Shown: positions 36,542 through 44,589, counted from the stretch's first letter. The stretch is 64,000 bases of DNA from Nesterenkonia sedimenti (GCF_012641515.1 NZ_JABAHY010000014.1:395-64394), one strand, 5' to 3'. The notes: generated from the letters alone by a model not told the origin. Translations and numbers: made by a program.

Positions 36542-36568
36542 ACGTGCAGGGAGTACTGTTCTGCACGT
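36542..36568 (+). promoter_or_regulatory. Inverted repeat around a leaderless promoter
   Basis: ACGTGCAG (36542-36549) and CTGCACGT (36561-36568) are perfect 8-base arms flanking the -10 TACTGT (36554-36559). The second arm runs into the GTG start at 36567, seven bases after the -10. The site could be an operator for a dimeric repressor. Confidence 0.5.
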
Positions 36569-37088
36569 GGGAAACTCCTGCGTTGACAACCACAGCGGAC
36601 ACCGCGGCAGTCCCAGGTCGCGTGCTTTAGCTGTACTGGCAGCCATAGGACTAGTGGCAGCCGGGTGCGCCAACTATCCAGCCGATCCTGAGGACAGCCT
36701 CGAGACGGCCCGTGGATCCCAACTGCAGGTGGGGGTCACCGAGAATCCGCCCTGGGTGGAGATCGACGATGACGACAAACCTTTTGGCCTGGAAGCTGAA
36801 CTCATCATTGACTATGCCGAACGGCTCGATGCTGAGGTGGCGTGGACCGTTGGCAGTGAGTCGGAGCTGATAGGTCTGCTGGATTCACACCAGTTGGACG
36901 TTGTGATCGGCGGGTTCGATGAGAACACACCCTGGCAGTCTGAGGCTGCCACCACCCGGCCCTACGGCACTGCCAGCGACGGTACTGGTCGTGTGCTGTT
37001 GGTGGAGATGGGTGAGAACGCATTGCTGAGCGATATGGAGCGTTACCTCATTGACACCGAGGACGAACGTGCCGGGGAGATGCCATGA
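36567..37088 (+). CDS. Half-size family-3-like solute-binding lipoprotein
   Basis: A 173-residue lipoprotein. The signal region (RALAVLAAIGLVAAGC) ends in the lipobox AAGC, about residue 34. The mature part has LQVGVTENPPWVEIDDDDKPFG and LEAELIIDYAERLDAEVAW, then VGSESELIGLLDSHQLDVVI, typical of the first lobe of family-3 amino-acid-binding proteins. The second lobe is essentially missing. It overlaps the CDF transporter gene as ATGA. A truncated binding protein coupled to a cation exporter suggests a metal- or ligand-sensing role rather than import, but this is only inferred. The Asp-rich loop could bind metal. Confidence 0.65.
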   Translation: MGNSCVDNHSGHRGSPRSRALAVLAAIGLVAAGCANYPADPEDSLETARGSQLQVGVTENPPWVEIDDDDKPFGLEAELIIDYAERLDAEVAWTVGSESELIGLLDSHQLDVVIGGFDENTPWQSEAATTRPYGTASDGTGRVLLVEMGENALLSDMERYLIDTEDERAGEMP

Positions 37089-38089
37089 ACGCCTTCGGTC
37101 ACGCTGAACTTCCCGCTGAACAGAAAGATGCGCTGGCCAAAGCACGCAAGATCCAGTGGATATGGCTGGGCGTGCTGGTGCTCACCGTGGCAGCCATGGC
37201 CACCGTGATGGGCAATTCTCAAGCGATGCAGACCGCACTGGTGGAAGACGGCCTCTCCTTCTTACCTCCCCTGGCGTTTCTGATCGGTGCCCGAGTCGCC
37301 AGAATGGCACCCAGCAGACGGTTCCCCTTCGGATTTCACCGGGCAGTGGGCGTGGGGCATTTGGTCTCCGGGGTGGCTTTGGCCGGAATCGGCCTGCTGC
37401 TGATCTTTGAGGGGGCCAGCACGCTCCTGGAGCAGAAGCACCCGCCGATCGGGGTGGTGAACTTTCTCGGAACCCCCATCTGGATGGGGTGGCTCATGAT
37501 GAGCGTGGCTCTGGCCAGCTGTATCACCCCGGTGATTTTGGGGCGGATCAAAAGGCGCCTGGCCGAACAGTTGCACGATAAGGTACTGCGCGCAGATGCG
37601 GATATGAACCGAGCCGACTGGATGACAGGCCTCGCCACCGCAGCGGGTGTGGCAGGTATCGGCATGGGCTGGTGGTGGGCCGATGCCGCGGCTGCACTGC
37701 TGATCTCGATCAGCATCACCAAGGACGGGTGGGAGAACACTCGCGATGCCATCCGGGATTTAGTGGATATGCGCGCGACCACTTTCGACAACTCTCAGCC
37801 CCACTGGCTCATCGGTCAGATCAATGCCGAAGTACTGGATGATCCGCTGGTCCACAGCGTCCAGGCCCGGGCGCGTGATCAGGGCCATGTGCTGCACGTT
37901 GAGCTGTTTGTCCAGCTCCGGCAACCCGGAGTCGAAGTCAGTTGGGTCGAGCAGCTGCGCGAGAGGTGCCGCAACCTCGATTGGCGTCTTGAGGATGTGG
38001 TGATCACGCTGACCAGTCAGCCGTTCCAGGAGGGCGAGAGCAGCTTAGATCACGATCAGGGTGAAGGTATGGGTCCCCGGGCCGACTAG
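37085..38089 (+). CDS. Cation diffusion facilitator (CDF) transporter
   Basis: A 334-residue membrane exporter for divalent metals. Six hydrophobic segments are visible; conserved points are PFGFHRAVGVGHLVSGV (loop and TM3) and LRADADMNRADWMTGLA, the TM5 Asp-rich transport site (here D-x-x-x-x-x-D in place of the common HxxxD). A cytoplasmic C-terminal domain follows (VHSVQARARDQGHVLHVELF). The stop TAG (38087-38089) lies in the CTAG that became the target duplication of the IS481 element, so the gene was not damaged by the insertion. Metal specificity is unknown. Confidence 0.8.
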   Translation: MNAFGHAELPAEQKDALAKARKIQWIWLGVLVLTVAAMATVMGNSQAMQTALVEDGLSFLPPLAFLIGARVARMAPSRRFPFGFHRAVGVGHLVSGVALAGIGLLLIFEGASTLLEQKHPPIGVVNFLGTPIWMGWLMMSVALASCITPVILGRIKRRLAEQLHDKVLRADADMNRADWMTGLATAAGVAGIGMGWWWADAAAALLISISITKDGWENTRDAIRDLVDMRATTFDNSQPHWLIGQINAEVLDDPLVHSVQARARDQGHVLHVELFVQLRQPGVEVSWVEQLRERCRNLDWRLEDVVITLTSQPFQEGESSLDHDQGEGMGPRAD

Positions 38090-38143
38090 CTGTTGCTGGC
38101 CAGGAGGTTCTTGACGTTGCTCGCGGGTGGCTGGGCGCGCAGC

Positions 38144-38258
38144 TACACTGGTGTCATGCGGATGCAGCAGCGATTTCAAGACCCCCGGCCGGGATATGGC
38201 CGCGGGGTCTTCGACGCGCAGTCGTAGCGCAGTAGGTCTCCGCAGGTACGGCCGGGGG
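38144..38258 (+). promoter_or_regulatory. Promoter, leader ORF and alternative RNA pairings before the PheS-like gene
   Basis: TACACT (38144-38149) lies 7 bases before ATG 38156, which opens a 23-codon leaderless ORF (MRMQQRFQDPRPGYGRGVFD, then AQS) ending at TAG 38225-38227. Inside it, AAGACCCC...GGCC (38178-38190) pairs with GGCC...GGGGTCTT (38198-38211). The CCCCCGGCC at 38182-38190 pairs perfectly with GGCCGGGGG at 38250-38258 instead. The two pairings exclude each other, as in a translation-dependent attenuator. Confidence 0.5.
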
Positions 38259-38305
38259 AAGTTTCTCGTCCTTCACCTACCTGCCATCTTCTTGGAGACT
38301 TTCTC

Positions 38306-39424
38306 ATGTCGCACGCCGACTATCTGACTTCCGACCAGCTCTATCGTGCTCTCAATACGCGCGACCTTACCGATCCCGACCAGGGACGGCACGCCATCCA
38401 GTCTCTCCTGCAATCGGTCATCGACCGTTTGCAGCCCGAGTGGGACAGCTCCCTCCGGTATGTGCGCAGCTCGCCAGTCGTTCCTGTTCGGGACAACTAC
38501 GACCGCCTCGGTTACGAACCAGGTGATGTGACTCGGGCTCGCCGGTACACCCGGTACATCAGCCCCGCCGTGATGCTCCGCAGTCACATGAGCGCCGAAC
38601 TCCCGCGCGCCCTTGAGGACTATGCGGGGATGTCCGAGGTGGATGAGTTACTCGTGGTACCCGGCCTCGTCTACCGTCGCGACGCCGTCGATCGCACGCA
38701 CGTGGGGGAACCGCACCAGGTGGACCTGTGGCGCATCCGTAGCACTCCGGATACCGGTGACGAGGACATGCTCACGATGATCGGCCACTTGGTTGAGGCA
38801 GTCCTTCCAGATGCGCAGTGGAGAACAACAGACGTGGCGCACCCATACACCGTCGGTGGTAGGCAGATCGACGTGTTCCACGACGGCGAATGGCTTGAAC
38901 TCGCCGAGTGCGGCCGCATCCATCCCGAGGTGCTGCGCGGATCGGGCCTCGACCCCGAGCGATGGTCCGGCCTGGCTCTCGGTATGGGCCTTGAACGTGC
39001 ACTCATGCTGCGCAAGGGCATCCCTGACATCCGCTATCTCCGGGCAGAAGACCCGCGCATAGCAACCCAGATGCTCACCCTTGATCCATGGCAGCACGTT
39101 TCACTTCTGCCTGCGGCCCGGCGCGACATCTCAGTCGTCGTGGATGCACAAGAGGACGAGGAGACGCTTGGTGACCGCATCCGCGTCGCCCTCGGAGACA
39201 ACGCCGACGTCATCGAGTCTCTCGAGGTTCTCAGCCGTACACCCCACGAGGGACTACCCGAGGCCGCGCGCTCTAGGCTCGGCACTCGGGAAAGACAAGT
39301 CAATCTCCTGATCCGGATCATGCTACGCCCCATCGACCGCACCCTGACCTCGGAAGAGGCCAACGTGATCCGCAACGTTATCTACGAGGCCGTGCATGAA
39401 GGCCCGGTGATGGAGCTGATCTGA
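38306..39424 (+). CDS. srmL: PheS-related ligase (class II aaRS-like core plus FDX-ACB domain)
   Basis: A 372-residue protein that resembles a fused phenylalanyl-tRNA synthetase alpha core and the anticodon-binding FDX-ACB domain, as in mitochondrial PheRS. Class II motif 3 is clear in LALGMGLERALMLRKGIPDI (about residue 225) and motif 2 lies in the WLELAECGRIHPEVL region. The C-terminal third has ARRDISVVVD and ERQVNLLIRIMLRPIDRTLT, typical of FDX-ACB. It lacks the PheT subunit and most of the N-terminal tRNA-binding coiled coil. I recall such genes being named PheS-related mystery ligases (SrmL). Its substrate is unknown; it is a passenger inside the IS481 element. Confidence 0.8.
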   Translation: MSHADYLTSDQLYRALNTRDLTDPDQGRHAIQSLLQSVIDRLQPEWDSSLRYVRSSPVVPVRDNYDRLGYEPGDVTRARRYTRYISPAVMLRSHMSAELPRALEDYAGMSEVDELLVVPGLVYRRDAVDRTHVGEPHQVDLWRIRSTPDTGDEDMLTMIGHLVEAVLPDAQWRTTDVAHPYTVGGRQIDVFHDGEWLELAECGRIHPEVLRGSGLDPERWSGLALGMGLERALMLRKGIPDIRYLRAEDPRIATQMLTLDPWQHVSLLPAARRDISVVVDAQEDEETLGDRIRVALGDNADVIESLEVLSRTPHEGLPEAARSRLGTRERQVNLLIRIMLRPIDRTLTSEEANVIRNVIYEAVHEGPVMELI

Positions 39425-39441
39425 GATCGCTGAGAGCAGCC

Positions 39442-40452
39442 ATGACCTCGCCTACGCATGCCAACGCTCCCCTCTCACCCGAAGGCCGACGCCGCCTGAT
39501 CGAACGCTGCCGCATCCGCCCTATCTCCCACGTGGCCGCCGAGATGGGGATCTCCCGCGCGACCGCCTCGAAATGGGTCAACAGATACAAGCGATTCGGG
39601 AACACCGGCCTACTGGACCGCTCATCCTCTCCGGCCCGACAGCCATCTGCAACGCCTGGCTACCTCGTGCAGCAGATCGAGTCGATGCGGCGCGAACACA
39701 AATGGTCGGCGTCCCGTATTGCGTTCGAGCTCGAGCAGGCAGGCACACCGGTGAGCCGTCGCACCATCACCCGGCTCCTCGCACAGCTGGGCCTGAATCG
39801 ACGGAAGTTTATCGACCCGAACGGCGAGACGAACCGGGAGCCGCAAAGTATCAACGCCAAACGTCCCGGCCACATGGTGCATCTGGACGTGAAGAAGGTC
39901 GGGCGCATCCCCGACGGCGGCGGGTGGCGTGTGCACGGCAAAGGCAGCGAGAAAGCCAAAGCTGTCGCCCGCACGAAGACCCGCGGTGCCAGGATCGGGT
40001 ACATCTACCTGCATTCCGCCATCGACGGACACACCCGGCTCGCTTACACAGAAGCGTTACCGGATGAGAGGGCCGTCACTGCCGTCGCGTTCCTCGGGCG
40101 GGCCAGAGCGTGGTTCGCTACGCACGGCATCACCCGGATCGAGCGCGTCGTGACTGACAACGGTTCCTGCTACCGATCTGCTGCCTTCCGCGAAGCGGTC
40201 GGGACCAGCCGACACCAGCGCATCACGCCATATACGCCTCGACACAACGGCAAAGTCGAGCGCTACAACCGGATCCTCGCTGAAGAGTTCCTCTACGCGC
40301 GCATCTGGCGCTCGGAAGCAGAACGCGCTGCCGCGCTGGAAACATGGAACCGGCACTACAACTATCACCGTCCCCACGGCGCTCACGAAGGGCAACCGCC
40401 TGCCTCTGCAACATCGGCACACGTCGACAACGTCATGGCCTCATACAACTAG
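39442..40452 (+). CDS. IS481-family transposase
   Basis: A 336-residue transposase. A helix-turn-helix lies near the start (ISHVAAEMGISRATASKWVNRY), then a second winged region (WSASRIAFELEQAGTPVSRR). The catalytic DDE residues are Asp149 (HLDVKKVG), Asp239 (VVTDNGSCYRS) and Glu273 (NGKVERYNRILAEEF). Near full length for the family (about 320-350). The last codon is completed and the TAG stop supplied by the duplicated target CTAG, so the coding end and the element end coincide. It may be active: no frameshift is seen. It is 17 bases after the PheS-like gene. Confidence 0.92.
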   Translation: MTSPTHANAPLSPEGRRRLIERCRIRPISHVAAEMGISRATASKWVNRYKRFGNTGLLDRSSSPARQPSATPGYLVQQIESMRREHKWSASRIAFELEQAGTPVSRRTITRLLAQLGLNRRKFIDPNGETNREPQSINAKRPGHMVHLDVKKVGRIPDGGGWRVHGKGSEKAKAVARTKTRGARIGYIYLHSAIDGHTRLAYTEALPDERAVTAVAFLGRARAWFATHGITRIERVVTDNGSCYRSAAFREAVGTSRHQRITPYTPRHNGKVERYNRILAEEFLYARIWRSEAERAAALETWNRHYNYHRPHGAHEGQPPASATSAHVDNVMASYN

Positions 40453-40982
40453 CCGTGCCGAAAGACCTTCTCATAGCACCGGGAGTAATCGGCTGCAATG
40501 TAGGGCCAGTAGATCGGGATCCGCTGCCAGCCCCGCTTCTGGTACAGGGCCTCAGCATCGGGCTGCCGGTCTCCGGTCTGCAGGATCAGCCGCGGCGCAC
40601 CGGTGGCCCGGGCTGCCTCCTCCAGGGCATCCATCAGCGTTGAGGCGGCCCCCTTGCCCCGGGCCTCAGGCACCACGTAGACCCGCTTGACCTCAGGGGT
40701 TCCATCCAAATCCCGCAGCAGTCCCTGGGCAACGGGCCGGTTCTGCTCATCGGTGACCAGCACGGTCGTCAGCACACTCTCAGGGGTTATAGTTCCTGCG
40801 GGATGATCGGTGCGGCCCTCCAGATTGGCCAGGTTCCCGCCGTGCCGGTCGGCATAGCGAGGACCGATCTCCGCGCCCATCGCCTCCTGGAGAGCCACCG
40901 CACGCGGATCATCGGCGGCCACATGTTCTACCACCCAGCGGCTGTGGGCAATCCCCTGCCCAGAGGGTGTATTCGCCTGCAT
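40449..40982 (-). CDS. GNAT-family N-acetyltransferase
   Basis: A 177-residue acetyltransferase. The acetyl-CoA loop is VYVVPEARGKGAASTLMDAL, after VTDEQNRPVAQGLLRDL and before ARATGAPRLILQTGDRQPDA. The ATG at 40982 is preferred over the upstream extension because a -10-like TAGCCT lies 7 bases before it, which fits a leaderless transcript. The stop codon (TAG, complement of CTA 40449-40451) lies in the right target duplication of the IS481 element, so the insertion did not damage it. In other sulfur clusters GNAT enzymes acetylate S-alkyl cysteines before monooxygenase cleavage; the same could apply here. Confidence 0.8.
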   Translation of the reverse strand: MQANTPSGQGIAHSRWVVEHVAADDPRAVALQEAMGAEIGPRYADRHGGNLANLEGRTDHPAGTITPESVLTTVLVTDEQNRPVAQGLLRDLDGTPEVKRVYVVPEARGKGAASTLMDALEEAARATGAPRLILQTGDRQPDAEALYQKRGWQRIPIYWPYIAADYSRCYEKVFRHG

Positions 40983-41143
40983 GAGCCCTAGGCTAATCCC
41001 AGCGATCGCGACTACGGAGACTTCGCACAATAAACCGCAATAAATAGTCACCTGAGGTAACAGGCTTTGCCCCGGTCAGGTAGATCGATCACCATAATGA
41101 GTGCCTGTCCCAGTTGGTCCTGTCCCGGTGGAGGAGACTCCAG

Positions 41144-42151
41144 ATGGCAGATACTGCCCACCCCCAGCCCTGGGGAATCGCGCCCAGCGATGCGCTGATC
41201 ACCCAGCTGCTGACCACCCCGGGCTCGGCTGCCTATGCCCAACTGCGGGACGTCATCGACCTCACCAGCGGAGTCATCTACCTCGGGGCCCAACGCTTCC
41301 ATCCCGCCCGGGCCGCCGCGGAGCAGAGCCAGACCGGATATTTAGACCCCCTGGTAGCAGCCCAAGCACTGCTGAGCCGGCTGCCACAGGCCACGGCCCT
41401 GGTAAGCACCTCACCAGATGTCGAACACCCCTATAACTATGCCCGCCGCACAGCCTCCCTGGACCACTTCACCCAGGGCCGCATCGGCGTCGTCCTCGGT
41501 TCCCGGGACCACCGCATTGATCACCTCGGAACCCCCGGCACCGCCTGGACGACCCAGCCCACCGGAGCTGAACTCACCGAGGAATTCGGCACTGTCCTGC
41601 GCAAACTCTGGAACAGCTGGCCCCGGGAGTCCATCCTCGCCGATAAGGACCAGGGCCGTTACGCCGACTCCAGCCTGATCAAAGAGATCGCGCATAGCGG
41701 GCACTACCGGGTGGCCGGGCCACTGAGCTCGTTCTCCAGTGTTCAGGGGGAACCACCACTGGGCTGGCACCTGAGCTTGGGAGACAGCGAGCTGCCCCAT
41801 ACCCAGCAGGCCGAACTGCTGATCACCCATGGTCAGGATGTGGCGGAGCCCCCTGGGCAGACGGCCGAGAGGGAGGACCTCCTACTGGCTGAACTCGTCG
41901 ACCCCCAGCAGCTGACCACAGCGCAGAGCACCTGGAGCAGCAACACCGATGGTTTCCTGGTCGCCGTCGAAGATCTCGAACAGCTGCCGGCAGTGATTGC
42001 CGCCCTGAGCGGGATGGCCGAAATCGGGGAATACCACCAGCCTGCCGCCTGCGGCACGCTGCGTCAGCGCCTGGGCCTGGTGCCCCGCCGCTATGACCTC
42101 ACCGAGATGCCGCGGGCCTTCGCCTCCACGGCTCAGGTCGCAGGATTCTGA
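41144..42151 (+). CDS. Luciferase-like flavin monooxygenase (LLM)
   Basis: A 335-residue protein of the bacterial-luciferase-like flavin monooxygenase class. SGVIYLGAQRFHPARAAAEQ, YNYARRTASLDHFTQGRIGVVLG and PRESILADKDQGRYADSSL fit the barrel with FMN-binding loops. Members with similar context oxidise organosulfur compounds. ATG 41144 follows GGAGGAG at good spacing; the frame extends upstream but without a ribosome site. A dyad-like GTCACCTGAGGTAAC at 41047-41061 lies before it. A second LLM follows after 9 bases, then an ATP-grasp protein. Confidence 0.75.
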   Translation: MADTAHPQPWGIAPSDALITQLLTTPGSAAYAQLRDVIDLTSGVIYLGAQRFHPARAAAEQSQTGYLDPLVAAQALLSRLPQATALVSTSPDVEHPYNYARRTASLDHFTQGRIGVVLGSRDHRIDHLGTPGTAWTTQPTGAELTEEFGTVLRKLWNSWPRESILADKDQGRYADSSLIKEIAHSGHYRVAGPLSSFSSVQGEPPLGWHLSLGDSELPHTQQAELLITHGQDVAEPPGQTAEREDLLLAELVDPQQLTTAQSTWSSNTDGFLVAVEDLEQLPAVIAALSGMAEIGEYHQPAACGTLRQRLGLVPRRYDLTEMPRAFASTAQVAGF

Positions 42152-42160
42152 GGCGCCACT

Positions 42161-43498
42161 ATGACAGACCAACAGCGGAAGATGCTCCTCAACGTCAACC
42201 TCCAGGGCTTCGGTCAGCGGCCCGCGGCCTGGCGAACCCAGGATGTGGCCGGGACCGAACTGACCACCGCGGAGTTCTGGGCGCAGCTGGGACGGATCGC
42301 CGAACGCGGAAAACTCGACGCCGTCTTCTTGGCCGACAGTCCCGCCCTGGGCAACCCCAATCTGCGGCCCCTGGGACAGGTCGAACCCTTCGTGGCACTG
42401 CAGGCCATCGGTGAGGCCACCGAACATCTGGGGCTCATCGGCTCAGCATCCACCACCTATAACGACCCCTATGATCTGGCCGAGCGGCTGCTGAGCCTCG
42501 ATGTGATCACCGGTGGGCGCCTGGCCTGGAACGCGGTGACCACCTATGCCGAGAACGTCTCGGCCAACTTCGGCATCGACCAGAACCCCGACCGCCCCAC
42601 TCGGTACCGACGCGCCAAGGAATTCGCCACGGTGATGCGCCGGCTCTGGGAGACAGCTGCCACCGGGGAGCGGATCCGGCATCGTGGCGAGTTCTTCGAC
42701 CTGGAGGGCCGGCTCAATGTCCCGCCATCACCCCAGGGCCACCCCGTGATCTTCCAGGCCGGCGGCTCCCCGGCAGGCCGGGATCTCGCCAGTGCCACCG
42801 CCGAAGGTGTCTTCACCGTCGAGCTGCTGCTGGAACCGGCCATCAAGAATTACCGGGCAGTCAAAGAGGGCGCAGCCGCCTATGGTCGCAACCCCGATGA
42901 CATCAAGATCACCCCGGGACTCTCCTTTGTGCTCGGCGGTACCGAGGAGGAAGCCCGGCGCCGCTATGACGAGATGGAAACCCTGGCCCCGGATAACTAC
43001 ACCCTGAACACCCTGTCCGACTACCTCGGCGAGGAGATCAAAGAGCTGGACCCCCACCAGCCGATCCCCACCGAAATCCTCGACCGAGAGATCGACGAGA
43101 CTACCTACCACCGCTCGGTCTCCTACCACCAGGGGATCGTGCGCTGGATCCGGAAGAACAACACCAGCCTGCGGGACACCCTGCGGAATTTCGGCGGCTA
43201 CGGGGCACGCATCATCGTCGGCACCCCAGAGCAGGTGGCCGACTCACTGGAGGAATGGTTCCTGGCCGGAGCCGTCGATGGATTCAACCTCATGGCCGAT
43301 GAATTCCCTCGCGGACTGGAGACCTTTGTGGAGCAGGTGGTCCCGCTGCTGCAGGCCAAGGGCATCTTCAAAACCGAATACACCGAAACCACCCTCCGCG
43401 GAGTACTGCGCAGCCAGGGACACCGCTATCCGGTAAGCGCAGCCTCCCCGACCACCACTGCCGAGCACGTTCTCAGCACAGCCCAAAGGAGCAACTGA
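42161..43498 (+). CDS. Luciferase-like monooxygenase, NtaA/SnaA/DszA family
   Basis: A 445-residue two-component flavin monooxygenase that uses FMNH2 from a separate reductase. Conserved stretches are KLDAVFLADSPALG (start of barrel), LDVITGGRLAWNAVTTY, SPQGHPVIFQAGGSPAGRD and the C-terminal VGTPEQVADSLEEWFLAGAVDGFNL. Family members cleave C-N or C-S bonds in nitrilotriacetate, pristinamycin and dibenzothiophene sulfone; CmoJ and YxeK of Bacillus act on S-alkyl cysteines. In this cluster a thioether or sulfone substrate is most likely. It overlaps the ATP-grasp gene by one base (TGATG). Confidence 0.85.
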   Translation: MTDQQRKMLLNVNLQGFGQRPAAWRTQDVAGTELTTAEFWAQLGRIAERGKLDAVFLADSPALGNPNLRPLGQVEPFVALQAIGEATEHLGLIGSASTTYNDPYDLAERLLSLDVITGGRLAWNAVTTYAENVSANFGIDQNPDRPTRYRRAKEFATVMRRLWETAATGERIRHRGEFFDLEGRLNVPPSPQGHPVIFQAGGSPAGRDLASATAEGVFTVELLLEPAIKNYRAVKEGAAAYGRNPDDIKITPGLSFVLGGTEEEARRRYDEMETLAPDNYTLNTLSDYLGEEIKELDPHQPIPTEILDREIDETTYHRSVSYHQGIVRWIRKNNTSLRDTLRNFGGYGARIIVGTPEQVADSLEEWFLAGAVDGFNLMADEFPRGLETFVEQVVPLLQAKGIFKTEYTETTLRGVLRSQGHRYPVSAASPTTTAEHVLSTAQRSN

Positions 43499-44490
43499 TG
43501 ACCATAACACCTGCCACTGCCACAACCGCCTTCCCCCAGGCAGCAACCCCGGTGGTCTATGTCATCCACGACAACCCCGAATGGATCCCACCCTTTGCTG
43601 ATTCCCTGGCGGCAGAAGGCGTGGAGTACGTTGAATGGTTGCTGACCGAGAAATCCCTGGATCTCACTACAACCCCTCCCCAGGGGGTGTTCTGGTCCCG
43701 CCTCTCGGCATCCTCACACACCCGCACCGACCCCCACGTGAAGGAATATGGCCGAGCTGTTCTGGCCTGGCTGGAAGCAGCCGGACGCACTGTGGTCAAC
43801 GGTTCCAGCGTCTACGAACTGGAGGTCTCCAAAGTCCGCCAGCACGGGGAGCTGGCCGCCCGGGGGTTCGATGCACCTAAAACCTCCGCGGTCTTCGGGT
43901 CTCAGGGGCTGGCCGAGGCCGCTGAGGCTTTCACCCCGCCGTTCATCACCAAACACAACCAGGGTGGTAAGGGGCTGGGCGTCCGGCGCTTCGATTCCCA
44001 CCAGGAGCTCGCCGCTGCGGCCCATGAGTTCGCACCCGGCGGCCCCAACGAGCCCATCGACGGCATCACCCTGCTGCAGGAGTATCTGCAGCCAGCTGAG
44101 CCCTTCATCACCCGCGCGGAGTTCATCGGCGGGACACTGCACTATGCGGTGAAAGTCGATATCTCGGGGGGTTCCTTCGAACTCTGCCCCGCCGAGGCCT
44201 GCGAGATCCCCGGAACCGCAGCTGAGGCGCCGCCGCAGTTCCAGCGTCGTGAGGAGATCACCGAGGAGACCCCACTGATCCAGAAGCTGACCCAGCTGCT
44301 GGAGGAGCTCAACATCCCGATCGTCGGTGTGGAGTTCATCGAGACCACCGACGGGCGTCAGGTGGTCTATGACATCAACACCAACACCAACTACAACCCC
44401 GATGTCGAAACTGCCGAGCAGCAGGCCGGACGGGTGCCCGCCACCCGGCACATCGCCCAGTACCTGGCCGAACTCCTCAAAGCCGACTGA
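43498..44490 (+). CDS. ATP-grasp ligase, RimK-like
   Basis: A 330-residue ATP-grasp enzyme. The ATP lysine/glycine loop is FITKHNQGGKGLGVRRF (about residue 157), and the metal-binding end is VVYDINTNTNYNPDVETAEQ. The N-terminal part (YVIHDNPEWIPPFADSLAAE) is like RimK or glutathione-synthetase-like ligases, which join an amino acid or peptide through an acyl phosphate. Finding one inside a flavin-monooxygenase operon is unusual. It may build or conjugate the substrate, for example an amide or peptide handled by the peptide-type transporters. It overlaps the LLM gene by one base. Confidence 0.75.
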   Translation: MTITPATATTAFPQAATPVVYVIHDNPEWIPPFADSLAAEGVEYVEWLLTEKSLDLTTTPPQGVFWSRLSASSHTRTDPHVKEYGRAVLAWLEAAGRTVVNGSSVYELEVSKVRQHGELAARGFDAPKTSAVFGSQGLAEAAEAFTPPFITKHNQGGKGLGVRRFDSHQELAAAAHEFAPGGPNEPIDGITLLQEYLQPAEPFITRAEFIGGTLHYAVKVDISGGSFELCPAEACEIPGTAAEAPPQFQRREEITEETPLIQKLTQLLEELNIPIVGVEFIETTDGRQVVYDINTNTNYNPDVETAEQQAGRVPATRHIAQYLAELLKAD

Positions 44491-44518
44491 GGACAGTACG
44501 CGGATTTACCCAGTTAAT

Positions 44519-44538
44519 GTAACAGTTTTAACTGTTAC
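44519..44538. promoter_or_regulatory. 20-base perfect palindrome upstream of the second SAM riboswitch
   Basis: GTAACAGTTTTAACTGTTAC has 9-base perfect arms around TT. It sits in an AT-rich stretch (44510-44590), unlike the GC-rich surroundings, and about 70 bases before the predicted start of the riboswitch transcript. It lacks a T tract, so an operator is more likely than a terminator. Its GTAACA half-site also occurs at 41057 and in the repeats at 63328. Confidence 0.55.
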
Positions 44539-44589
44539 CTAGTATTGCGTTCTATCGAGAGTCAAGCCGAAAAAGAAGTAAGATTAAAA

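Larger units (their letters stand above)
38085..40453. mobile_element. IS481-family element with a PheS-like passenger gene
   Basis: The element runs 38091-40447 (2357 bp). Its ends TGTTGCTGGCCAGGAGG (left) and, on the complement, TGTATGAGGCCATGACG (right) match at 19 of the first 27 positions and start with TGT, as in IS481. It is flanked by a direct repeat ACTAGC (38085-38090 and 40448-40453), which fits the NCTAGN 6-bp target of IS481. It contains a leader, a PheS-like ligase and a transposase, so it is about twice the usual IS481 size. The left end read in reverse also encodes a remnant SNVKNLLASNS-stop, like a transposase C-terminus. Confidence 0.85.

Noticed and set aside
44519-44538. 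Palindrome as a rho-independent terminator of the ATP-grasp operon
   Set aside because: There is no T tract or GC-rich stem; the AT-rich, perfect dyad suits an operator better.
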